This document shows, one piece after another, positions 1 to 7,012 of a DNA stretch of 54,884 bases. Source of the stretch: Candidatus Cloacimonadota bacterium (GTDB lineage Bacteria > Cloacimonadota > Cloacimonadia > Cloacimonadales > TCS61). The position numbers were made by a program, and so were the translations under genes. Each line of letters begins with the position of its first letter. Within the stretch, counting starts at the first letter, position 1. The notes under the pieces are model-generated. The model ran no database searches. It was not told the DNA's origin and saw nothing but the letters and a program-made list of their open reading frames with translations. The stretch spans positions 1-54,884 of the forward strand of contig JASUTE010000010.1 in assembly GCA_030445745.1 (NCBI GenBank), written 5' to 3'.

Positions 1-214
1 CTAACCATTTGCAGCATAAGCAGTTAGCTTGCTTTTGTGTCCATTTTGGCCGTTCCGGTAAACTGCCAAAATAGGTTTTGTTTGCACTTATTTGCTTTTA
101 AAGATCCTTGCTTATTTTTTACCCCGTCAAACTTCTATCATTTTTATAGCTTGTCCAGTATTTCTTACCTTCCCAAAAATAATTTTTCCAACCAATTCTA
201 GGAGCACTTTCGAA
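1..214. other. Non-coding stretch downstream of the CARF-HEPN genes
   Basis: No complete gene is visible. Immediately after the TGA stop of the CARF-HEPN gene, the same minus-strand frame stays open for 31 more codons (from 214 down to a TAA at 119-121). The translation is aromatic-rich and protein-like, with several Trp, Tyr and Lys residues. It may be the remains of a longer C-terminus or chance. No CRISPR repeat units, tRNA or clear terminator are seen here. If the island's outer attachment site exists, it is not recognisable in this stretch. Confidence 0.4.
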
Positions 215-1861
215 TCAGCTGCTATCTATTTTAGAAATTAGCTTTTGCGAGATAATAGGCAGCCAGTTTACAAAATCTAAATTTATCTCATCTGAGATGG
301 CTGCTATTTGTTTCAACAGGGGACTCCCGAGAAATTCATCAGAATAGCTGATTTTCTTATTTTCTTTATTGAATAATATTTCATCCAATTTATCCTTTTT
401 TAAGCTGTCACCATTATGAATAAATTCATTGCGTTTATTTTTAAATTCAGAAAATGCAGAACCCTTTAGGAAGTTATCTTTAATTATTTTCGCAGTCTCT
501 TTTTTTGCGTTATTGTTATTGCAAAGAAAAGTAATAATAGATTCATAAGCAATAAAATTATCTATAATCAAATTAGTATCTGAACTATACAAAATTCTTG
601 GGTGTGGCTGGAATTCCTTAGATATTTCTTGAATTTTGTTCTTTTTAAATAAGAGTCTTCCATTTTTTTTAACACAACATTGTGGGATTGCATTACAAAT
701 AAATTTTGCACACAAATTTTCGACAGCCGTTATAAGCACAGTAGCAGCTCCCCAATAATTCCTGGTCCGGTAAAGATGCATCAAACGTATTAAACTACGA
801 GTACTGGAATTTTTATCTTTAGATAGCATCTTCTTCATGGTTTTATATAAGTTTCTGTGCTCAGAATCTTTGCTAGCCAAATCATCACAAAGTTTCTCTG
901 CCATTACAGGATCACCAGAAAGCCATTCATGAGCTAACCTAACCAATGCATAAATATCTGATTTCTTATGGACAAGACTAGTTGGTTTGCTGCAAATGCT
1001 GTAAGCTGCTGCAAAATCCCAATTTTGTATCCTATTTATCAGTTCATATCTTTCTTTAGCTTTCTTTTTATATTCATGATAAATGGAACGCCGGATGTTG
1101 TCATTCTGTTGGTCCTGGTCGTAAAAGTAGCTATTATCAGGAAAATATAATGAGCAAACTTCTTCTATCACATTTTTTACATCGGGTAACCCACCGGAAC
1201 AAGCTATCACAAGTTTTTCTGCTGGGTTATTCGTATCGATTTCTTTATTCTTTTCGTAAATATTAGTGTCCATGAAAGCAATAATGTCATTACGGTTGAT
1301 ATCATTAGATTTTGTCTGCACTTTGATGACCATAATTTCAGAAGGAAAATTGGTAAGATTGTAGTATTGTTTTAGTTGCGGATAGAACTGCTTGATAAGA
1401 TGAGCGAAATACCAGGGTTCTTGCTTCAGTCTTCCCTTTAATTTTTTGTCAGCACTATTCGCATATGCTTCATGCCGATCGGTATAATAGATATAGATTT
1501 TTTCCAGAGGAGTCCAAATGTTTTTTATGATATCATTGTTAGTTTTTTTAAGCACCTTTTCGATCAAAGGAAAAGTAATATTCAAAGAAATCTTATTCTG
1601 AGATGGTCTTTGGGATTTTCTAAAGACTTTGTGAACTAGGTTTTTATCTGGTTGCATATCCAGATCTTTTACAGAAAAGAAACTGTTTTCTAACTGATTT
1701 AATCTTTTCTTTTTCATGTAAGGCTGCCACTTCACACTAATTTCAGCTTCCGAAATTCTTTTTTGGAACTCCATTAAATCTCTTCTTTCTATGGGTTGGC
1801 AGCTGTTTTTCTGCACTACCTGTAAATCTCTCTGCCCGATTGTGGTTATAAGAATGCTCAT
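215..1861 (-). CDS. CARF-HEPN ribonuclease (Csm6/Csx1-like), paralog A
   Basis: Predicted ancillary RNase of the type III CRISPR system, switched on by cyclic oligoadenylate. The 548-residue protein opens with a CARF-type beta strand and loop (SILITTIGQRDLQ, residues 2-14). A second CARF ligand loop, SGGLPDV, lies at 222-228. The C-terminal third carries a HEPN-type R-x4-H motif, RNEFIH at 477-482, the catalytic signature of Csm6/Csx1 RNases. The start overlaps the TGA of the upstream paralog (ATGA, 1858-1861), so the two are translationally coupled. The paralogs share the N-terminal strand and an ITFP(L/I)IEK segment but are otherwise strongly diverged. Family rule: CARF binds cA4 or cA6 and the HEPN dimer cuts single-stranded RNA. 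Which ring size is sensed cannot be read from sequence alone. Confidence 0.8.
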   Translation of the reverse strand: MSILITTIGQRDLQVVQKNSCQPIERRDLMEFQKRISEAEISVKWQPYMKKKRLNQLENSFFSVKDLDMQPDKNLVHKVFRKSQRPSQNKISLNITFPLIEKVLKKTNNDIIKNIWTPLEKIYIYYTDRHEAYANSADKKLKGRLKQEPWYFAHLIKQFYPQLKQYYNLTNFPSEIMVIKVQTKSNDINRNDIIAFMDTNIYEKNKEIDTNNPAEKLVIACSGGLPDVKNVIEEVCSLYFPDNSYFYDQDQQNDNIRRSIYHEYKKKAKERYELINRIQNWDFAAAYSICSKPTSLVHKKSDIYALVRLAHEWLSGDPVMAEKLCDDLASKDSEHRNLYKTMKKMLSKDKNSSTRSLIRLMHLYRTRNYWGAATVLITAVENLCAKFICNAIPQCCVKKNGRLLFKKNKIQEISKEFQPHPRILYSSDTNLIIDNFIAYESIITFLCNNNNAKKETAKIIKDNFLKGSAFSEFKNKRNEFIHNGDSLKKDKLDEILFNKENKKISYSDEFLGSPLLKQIAAISDEINLDFVNWLPIISQKLISKIDSS

Positions 1862-3480
1862 TTTAACTCCAATTGTAATAATAAATCAATAATTTCATTT
1901 GCTCTTTTTCTCAAATCAAATTTAATTCCATCATCTTTGAACCATAGGTCTTTTAATTTAAAAAATGTTGAGTTTTCGCCCATAAAATTGTTCTCGAAAT
2001 CTAAGACCTCTGCAGTTATGTTCCACACTTTCACACTTGTTTTTACAGAATTTAATTTTTCAGGATCTAACCTTAAAAATTTAATAAAGCTACTTTTCTC
2101 TTTATCTTCTATAATTGTTAAGGCTTTGTGGATAACTTGATCTCTTACTTTCTTGATAGTAGCAAAATCATCACTCCAAGTTGTATAACTTTCATGTAAA
2201 TACAATTCATGATATTGCTTTAATAAAGGATTTTGTTGTATATAATTGTAATTTTTGAAAAAGAAATCCATCGGTTCATATTCTTGCGAATCATAAGCAA
2301 TTTTATCACTGTACAAGTAATTCTTTTTATTTTTTTCTTTATATACCAGTTTGTTATCTCTTAAATGCTGGAGTTTTATAATTCGTTTCAATGTCTTTTC
2401 CTGGATAATTTTTAATAAAATAGCGAGATAGCTGTAATTTTCTTCGTAAATTGCCGATAATACATTGGAATATAAAGAGATAAATATTGTATCCAATTTA
2501 TGACTGTTTTGTTCTTCAGATATTTTTTTAAATATGTCATCTATCAAATCAATTTTATCGTTTTGAATAAAAAACTCTTCTATTTCCAGGAATTGTTTTT
2601 CTGCAAAACTAAAATTAAGTCTAAGCAGCAAGCGGACTATTAAATTTCGCTTTTCAATTAGGTTTAAATATTCAAAGTTATCATTTAAGGTTAACATAGC
2701 TTGGGGCTGTTTTAAATTTATAGTTGTATCCTTTTCTGGTATACTGATAGTGTGAATAGTTTGATGATAGTAAATTGATCGGATGAGATGCTCTAATACT
2801 CTCTGCACTAACGGCATACCTCCGGCAAGAGAAAGGTAAATTGTTTTATTCTGCAGGGTTTCATATAAAGGAACAAGTGAGCTTTGAATTTCTGGATAAG
2901 TTAATTTATATGTATTGAAGTCTGCATATACAAGATCTGCCAGCAAATCTTTTTCAGTTTTATAATTTTGTGGATCAATTTTCATCATTTTTTTCAAAAC
3001 AGGATGATTATTACCGATTTTTATAGAGTGCAGATGAAACGCCTTTGATAATTCACGTTCTATGATATCTGAGTATAAGGAGGTATTATCTCTTTTGGCA
3101 TGAAAATAAAGATTATCGGCTAATGTTGCTGCTTCCAACCAATCTTTAGATAAGCTAAAATTAACTAGCTCTTCAAGTTTTGTCGCAAGTTTTTGTCGAT
3201 TAGTACAAAGTAAAATGATGCTTTCTATTTTTTCATTTCTTCGCTCAGTATAATTAATAGCCTTTTCTATGATAGGAAAAGTAATACCTATGGGAATTTT
3301 TGATTTGATATCATTTATATCCCTGCGATCCACTTCTTCAGAAACATCTTTTAGCTTTATGTATTGAAGGTTATTTAAATTATCTTTACCTGAAAAAATT
3401 CTCATTCTAACTTTCTGTCCATTATAATCATAAACATATTGAACATCCCGATTACCTATGGTTAAGAATAATACGCTCAT
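1858..3480 (-). CDS. CARF-HEPN ribonuclease (Csm6/Csx1-like), paralog B
   Basis: Second predicted cyclic-oligoadenylate-activated RNase, 540 residues. The N-terminus (SVLFLTIGNRDVQ, 2-14) and the LAGGMP loop at 218-223 mark the CARF domain. The C-terminal HEPN motif is RDQVIH at 446-451 (R-x4-H). A GGAGAAAG ribosome binding site sits just upstream of the ATG. The gene follows an array of REP-like hairpins (3500-3660) in its leader and overlaps paralog A by ATGA. Two different CARF-HEPN proteins in tandem could heterodimerise, answer different ring sizes, or differ in RNA preference. The sequence does not decide between these. Confidence 0.8.
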   Translation of the reverse strand: MSVLFLTIGNRDVQYVYDYNGQKVRMRIFSGKDNLNNLQYIKLKDVSEEVDRRDINDIKSKIPIGITFPIIEKAINYTERRNEKIESIILLCTNRQKLATKLEELVNFSLSKDWLEAATLADNLYFHAKRDNTSLYSDIIERELSKAFHLHSIKIGNNHPVLKKMMKIDPQNYKTEKDLLADLVYADFNTYKLTYPEIQSSLVPLYETLQNKTIYLSLAGGMPLVQRVLEHLIRSIYYHQTIHTISIPEKDTTINLKQPQAMLTLNDNFEYLNLIEKRNLIVRLLLRLNFSFAEKQFLEIEEFFIQNDKIDLIDDIFKKISEEQNSHKLDTIFISLYSNVLSAIYEENYSYLAILLKIIQEKTLKRIIKLQHLRDNKLVYKEKNKKNYLYSDKIAYDSQEYEPMDFFFKNYNYIQQNPLLKQYHELYLHESYTTWSDDFATIKKVRDQVIHKALTIIEDKEKSSFIKFLRLDPEKLNSVKTSVKVWNITAEVLDFENNFMGENSTFFKLKDLWFKDDGIKFDLRKRANEIIDLLLQLELK

Positions 3481-3499
3481 TTCTTTCTCCTTTTAGTGT

Positions 3500-3661
3500 C
3501 AAGCATCCTGCTTGTTATTTGTAGCGCAAGCATCCTGCTTGCCATTATGTAAGCCAAGCATCTTGCTTGGTATTTGTAGCACAAGCATCCTGCTTGCTAT
3601 TATGTAAGTCAAGCATCCTGCTTGGTATTTTTCTAAACAAGCTGGAAGCATTGGTTTACAG
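3500..3661. repeat. REP-like hairpin array, left flank of RAYT
   Basis: Five copies of a 15-bp palindrome, CAAGCAtcYTGCTTG (6-bp stem, 3-nt loop), start at 3500, 3527, 3555, 3582 and 3610, about 27-28 bp apart. They are separated by TATTTGTAG or ATTATGTAAG type spacers. A sixth, degenerate hairpin (AACAAGCTGGAAGCATTGGTT) ends the array and runs into the stop codon of the transposase. Hairpins flanking a RAYT are the standard substrate arrangement for that enzyme class. The array forms the leader of the CARF-HEPN pair. Confidence 0.85.
3530..3544 (-). promoter_or_regulatory. Possible sigma-54 -24/-12 element formed by a REP unit
   Basis: On the minus strand this reads TGGCAAGCAGGATGC. It has GG and GC separated by exactly 10 bases, and TGGCA matches the -24 consensus. 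The -12 part is ATGC instead of TTGC. A start near 3519 would give a ~39-nt leader before the CARF-HEPN pair. The match comes from the palindrome plus its CCA flank, so chance is a serious alternative. Confidence 0.25.
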
Positions 3662-4306
3662 CTGATTTAAAATATCTTCTTTTAAATAAGTAAATTTCCA
3701 TTGTTGCCACCTTTCAACAAGTTTTGCTTTGACAGGATTGTATAACAAATACTGAAGTTGATAACCAAAATCTTCCTCATTTCGTATTGCATGATCATAG
3801 TTCTCATTTTTCCAAAAAGAACCTGTTCTGTTTAATACTGCATTGCATTTGTTTGCCGAATAGCTTTTGATTGAATGCAAAATCGCTGAAAGAGAATAGC
3901 AATCTTCCCCTTTTGAGTAAGGTCGCATTATCGCATGAACATGATTAGGCATAATGCAAAATGCAATCATGTCATATTTTTGCTGATTGAAAAATAGCAT
4001 AGCTCCGTAAACGATTTTTGCAATATTATCTTGTTTTAACCAATCATTTCCTGATGAATACTTTGCCAGATAAGAATCAAAATTTTCAAAGTAAGTTTTA
4101 TTGAACTCTTTAACAAATAACTTTTTTTCCTTTCCTTTAAGTTTTGCTTTAGTTATATTGAAAAAATCTTTTTGTTCTTTCAGTTTCTGCAAAATAACTG
4201 CTGGCAGAGTGAATGCCAACCGGAAAGAAATAGCAAAAATTCCATCTTTCGGTTGATAATGCGGTAAATTTCGATGATAAAACTGCTTGTATGAAAGATT
4301 GTTCAT
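3656..4306 (-). CDS. REP-associated tyrosine transposase (RAYT, Y1_Tnp family)
   Basis: A 216-residue single-strand DNA transposase of the IS200-like Y1/HUH fold. It has the RAYT-style N-terminus (HRNLPHYQPKDGIFAISFRL, 11-30), the metal-binding HxH in MPNHVH (119-124), and a FWKNENYDHAIRNEED segment holding the likely nucleophile Tyr170. NPVKAKLV at 190-197 is the usual family C-terminal signature. GAGGAG lies four bases before the ATG. It is bracketed by REP-like hairpins on both sides and by 62-bp direct repeats (3599-3660 and 4379-4440). RAYTs nick and join REP hairpins and are usually domesticated single-copy genes. All motifs look intact, so it may still act on its hairpins. It splits the CARF genes from the cas operon. 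Confidence 0.88.
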   Translation of the reverse strand: MNNLSYKQFYHRNLPHYQPKDGIFAISFRLAFTLPAVILQKLKEQKDFFNITKAKLKGKEKKLFVKEFNKTYFENFDSYLAKYSSGNDWLKQDNIAKIVYGAMLFFNQQKYDMIAFCIMPNHVHAIMRPYSKGEDCYSLSAILHSIKSYSANKCNAVLNRTGSFWKNENYDHAIRNEEDFGYQLQYLLYNPVKAKLVERWQQWKFTYLKEDILNQL

Positions 4307-4333
4307 TTATCTCCTCTTTGAATCAACAAGCTA

Positions 4334-4440
4334 GAAGCATCTTGCTTGCTATTATGTAAGTCAAGCATCTTGCTTGCCATTATGTAAGCCAAGCATCTTG
4401 CTTGGTATTTTTCTAAACAAGCTGGAAGCATTGTTTTACA
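4334..4440. repeat. REP-like hairpin array, right flank of RAYT
   Basis: Three hairpin units (4334-4348, 4362-4376, 4390-4404) plus the degenerate terminal hairpin. The segment 4379-4440 is a near copy of 3599-3660, with 59 of 62 bases identical by eye, in the same orientation. The repeat ends exactly where the CARF relic begins. The unit at 4365-4379 also gives a TGGCAAGCAAGATGC sigma-54-like match on the minus strand, about 60 bp before the RAYT start. Confidence 0.8.
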
Positions 4441-4509
4441 TTTCAATTCTTATCTTTTGATAACAATCAATACATCACGATTACCAATAGTAATGAATAG
4501 AACACTCAT
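4441..4509 (-). pseudogene. Relic 5' end of a third CARF gene
   Basis: Reading from 4509 down, an ATG behind an AGAAGGAG ribosome binding site opens a 19-codon frame, MSVLFITIGNRDVLIVIKR, followed by TAA. The first 13 residues match paralog B (MSVLFLTIGNRDV) with one change, but many synonymous sites differ. This is therefore not a fresh copy of paralog B. It is the start of another CARF gene whose body has been lost at the junction with the REP/RAYT element. It sits directly behind the last cas gene, where an ancillary effector would be expected. Confidence 0.7.
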
Positions 4510-4542
4510 AGATAACTCCTTCTCTCTATAAAATTTCGCATA

Positions 4543-6522
4543 CTACAAATTTCTAAATGGATTGTCCTCAGCTACTTCATTGCGCTTTGGTTTTGAGTAA
4601 TTTTTCCAAGCTTGATTATTTTTTTGAAATGGTTTCTTACTATTTCTGCTAGATCTGTTATATGGATGTTTATTTTGATTATACTTGGGTTTTCTTCTTT
4701 GCTTTGCATATTCCTGCCTAATGTCTGAATGCCATTCTAAGGTCTTTCCTGAATCATCGTTCATTGAATCTTGACCCGGATAATGGAATTCCTCGTTGTG
4801 AACACCGAATGCATCTCTCATTTCATCATCGGATTTTAGACTCTGAGTCATGTCTGAAGTTTGGATTTCTGCGATTGATTTTGTCTGAAAATCTTTACCA
4901 TAATAAATTTTACTGGAATTTTCTATCTGGAATTTCACTGCCCCAATTCCATAATTCTTGGCATATCCTATTTGATGACAGAAAAAATCTTTATTAGTTT
5001 GAATTTCTTCTAAAGATTTTCCATCCAAACATAAAGCAAACTTCAATAAAGATAGTTCATATTTTGTTAGGTTCTCAAAATTAACTCTCACTTTGAATTC
5101 AACAGGGTCTTTAACTGACGCCTCGATAACATCGGTTAGCTTGATGCTATATTTTTTCAACTCAGAATTACTCTGTAGCTTTTGATTGATTACAGTCTTA
5201 TAAAATTTCCTCCCGGATAATCTGGTATTTTCTGCTGAAACCAAAGGCTCACCATAAGCCTGTAATTTTTTATCGCTTGGTTGTTGAAGATAAAATTCAT
5301 AAGATGATGGTTTTGGTTCTCCCGGACGCTTTAAGATGTAACTTTTTGTTTGATACTGAGAAACTGGTACAGCAAAATTGAAATGAACTTTGCCGGATTT
5401 TGATTTATTCTTTTTTTCCTTACCTTCATCTTGGAAAGAATAACCGAACATTTCTTCAAGAATGGTTAAATCTGATTCTTTTCGGATATCATCCTTAAAG
5501 TCATTTTGAGATAATCCCTTTTTGAAAGCCCAAGGATAGTAGAAGGTTTTACCGAAGGTTTTTATATTCAAATTTTTGTCGTATTCAAAGAAAATGGGAT
5601 CTCCAACTGAAAATGTTGAAATCTTCTTCCAGTTTTCTTGACCTAGAATTTTATTCTTCTGATTATCTGATAATTCTTTATGATTTATTATATATTTTTT
5701 TAAAAGATTAGTAGTTTTCTTGAATCCGTTAATGACATTTTCATTTGTAATAGTTATTGTTTTGCCATTAAAGAAATTTCTTTTTTCGAAGCCAATTGCA
5801 TTATGTGGTTTTGATTTACATTCTTTTTTTTCTTCTTCTGTCATTCCTTTTGTATGTTCGTTTACTAATATCCCTAATCCATCTATTCCATTTTGATAAG
5901 GAAAGAAATAATAATCTGCGAAATACTTTTCTTTCTTTCTGTTATACATGGGTTGTTTTGTAATATCATAATCCCTTATCTTTTCATCATATTCATTCAT
6001 TTTTATATAGCGATGAGTATCAGTATGTTTGAATTTTGTTTGTCTCTTTATCATTCTGAAAGTAATCGATTCTTTTGTTACACCTGTTACAATTCCACAT
6101 CCCCAAAAATATTCGGCATTATCCTTCCTCTCTTGAGCAGTAAGATTTATATTCGGTCTAAAAGAAAATCTTTGTTCATTTACTCTCTTCATCTTAGCCC
6201 CAAGAAAAGCAGCAAGAAAATTAGAAACACAGCCTTTTAGCGTGTAAGGTGAAATAAGGATTTTATCATCAATTTTTAGTGGATAAATTTCTGTGTATTT
6301 ATCTTCTCCTGATAAAGGTTTTTCTTCATGTTCATTCCCTACCAATAATGGATTAAGTGCATACATTTTGCAATCTAGATGACCAGAAAATAATTCTTCA
6401 TCGCCTTTTTTTAATTTATTGAAGTCTGCTTCTTCAGGTTTAGCTAAATCATTTCCAACCGGCACAAAAGTATAAGGTAGATTCTCTTTTGCTTTATGTA
6501 TTTCATTTTTAATATTACTCAT
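4543..6522 (-). CDS. Type III-D RAMP protein, Cas7 with insertion (TIGR03986-like)
   Basis: Predicted Cas7-family backbone subunit of the type III-D effector. The chosen start (MSNIKNE) has GGAGG seven bases upstream and overlaps the end of the csx19-like gene by 8 nt. The N-terminus contains PYTFVPV, typical of the RAMP family often seen in III-D loci. A RAMP fold signature follows at ILISPYTLKGCVSNFL. The middle (about residues 150-400) is a long Lys-rich insertion and GIGAVKF near 510 is the terminal glycine-rich loop. The last ~55 residues are basic, Asn/Arg/Lys-rich and probably disordered, which suits RNA contact. In Synechocystis III-Dv the equivalent subunit is called Cas7-insertion. 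The assignment rests on motifs, length (659 aa) and gene order. Confidence 0.75.
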   Translation of the reverse strand: MSNIKNEIHKAKENLPYTFVPVGNDLAKPEEADFNKLKKGDEELFSGHLDCKMYALNPLLVGNEHEEKPLSGEDKYTEIYPLKIDDKILISPYTLKGCVSNFLAAFLGAKMKRVNEQRFSFRPNINLTAQERKDNAEYFWGCGIVTGVTKESITFRMIKRQTKFKHTDTHRYIKMNEYDEKIRDYDITKQPMYNRKKEKYFADYYFFPYQNGIDGLGILVNEHTKGMTEEEKKECKSKPHNAIGFEKRNFFNGKTITITNENVINGFKKTTNLLKKYIINHKELSDNQKNKILGQENWKKISTFSVGDPIFFEYDKNLNIKTFGKTFYYPWAFKKGLSQNDFKDDIRKESDLTILEEMFGYSFQDEGKEKKNKSKSGKVHFNFAVPVSQYQTKSYILKRPGEPKPSSYEFYLQQPSDKKLQAYGEPLVSAENTRLSGRKFYKTVINQKLQSNSELKKYSIKLTDVIEASVKDPVEFKVRVNFENLTKYELSLLKFALCLDGKSLEEIQTNKDFFCHQIGYAKNYGIGAVKFQIENSSKIYYGKDFQTKSIAEIQTSDMTQSLKSDDEMRDAFGVHNEEFHYPGQDSMNDDSGKTLEWHSDIRQEYAKQRRKPKYNQNKHPYNRSSRNSKKPFQKNNQAWKNYSKPKRNEVAEDNPFRNL

Positions 6523-7012
6523 GCCATAACCTCCACTCTCCATTTTTTTCGTCTACAATTGCCTGGATTTTATCCCCTTTATTTAATTTGTGAATTGTTC
6601 CTAATCTTTGAGCAAATCCAAATCTGAAATTGTCTTTTTCGTTATCTTGGTTTTTAGATTCCACATTTTTGAGTTCTAAACGATTATTTTTTAGATTTTT
6701 ACAATGATGGAACAAATATTTTTTACAACTTTTGTCCGTAGTAATAAACTGAAATTGTTCTTCAGAGTTAAAGAAGATAAGATGAGTGCAATCCTCGTAA
6801 TTTTTTTTAAACTTATCCCAATCGATATCCTTTGTCAGAAAGATCCCTGTTTCTGCTCTTTCGCCCAGTTTATCATTTCTGTTTTCTGCATCTAAAATCT
6901 TTTGATTGAGTTCCAGACTCCATTTACGTTCACCAATCAGCCAAAGAGTATTTTTGTTTTGTGCATTTTTATTTATGTAGTCTTTAATTTCACCAAATGT
7001 TATTGTTTTCAT
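6515..7012 (-). CDS. csx19: Csx19-like type III-D subunit
   Basis: A 165-residue protein with no catalytic motif that I recognise. Length and position, between Cas7-2x and Cas7-insertion, match Csx19 (TIGR03984), a small structural subunit restricted to type III-D complexes. It starts at TAATG shared with the Cas7-2x stop and overlaps the next gene, so it belongs to the effector operon. The C-terminus (FRFGFAQRLGTIHKLNKGD) resembles a compact beta segment. The name depends mainly on context. A profile search with the Csx19 model would confirm or refute it. Confidence 0.6.
   Translation of the reverse strand: MKTITFGEIKDYINKNAQNKNTLWLIGERKWSLELNQKILDAENRNDKLGERAETGIFLTKDIDWDKFKKNYEDCTHLIFFNSEEQFQFITTDKSCKKYLFHHCKNLKNNRLELKNVESKNQDNEKDNFRFGFAQRLGTIHKLNKGDKIQAIVDEKNGEWRLWHE

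Noticed and set aside
968-1150. Short plus-strand reading frames opposite the cas and CARF genes
   Set aside because: They are shadows of long minus-strand genes, with no ribosome binding sites or recognisable domains.
3500-3661. Regularly spaced repeats that resemble a short CRISPR array
   Set aside because: The units are 15-bp palindromes with ~12-bp, nearly identical spacers and they flank a RAYT, so they are REP hairpins. CRISPR spacers would be unique and longer.
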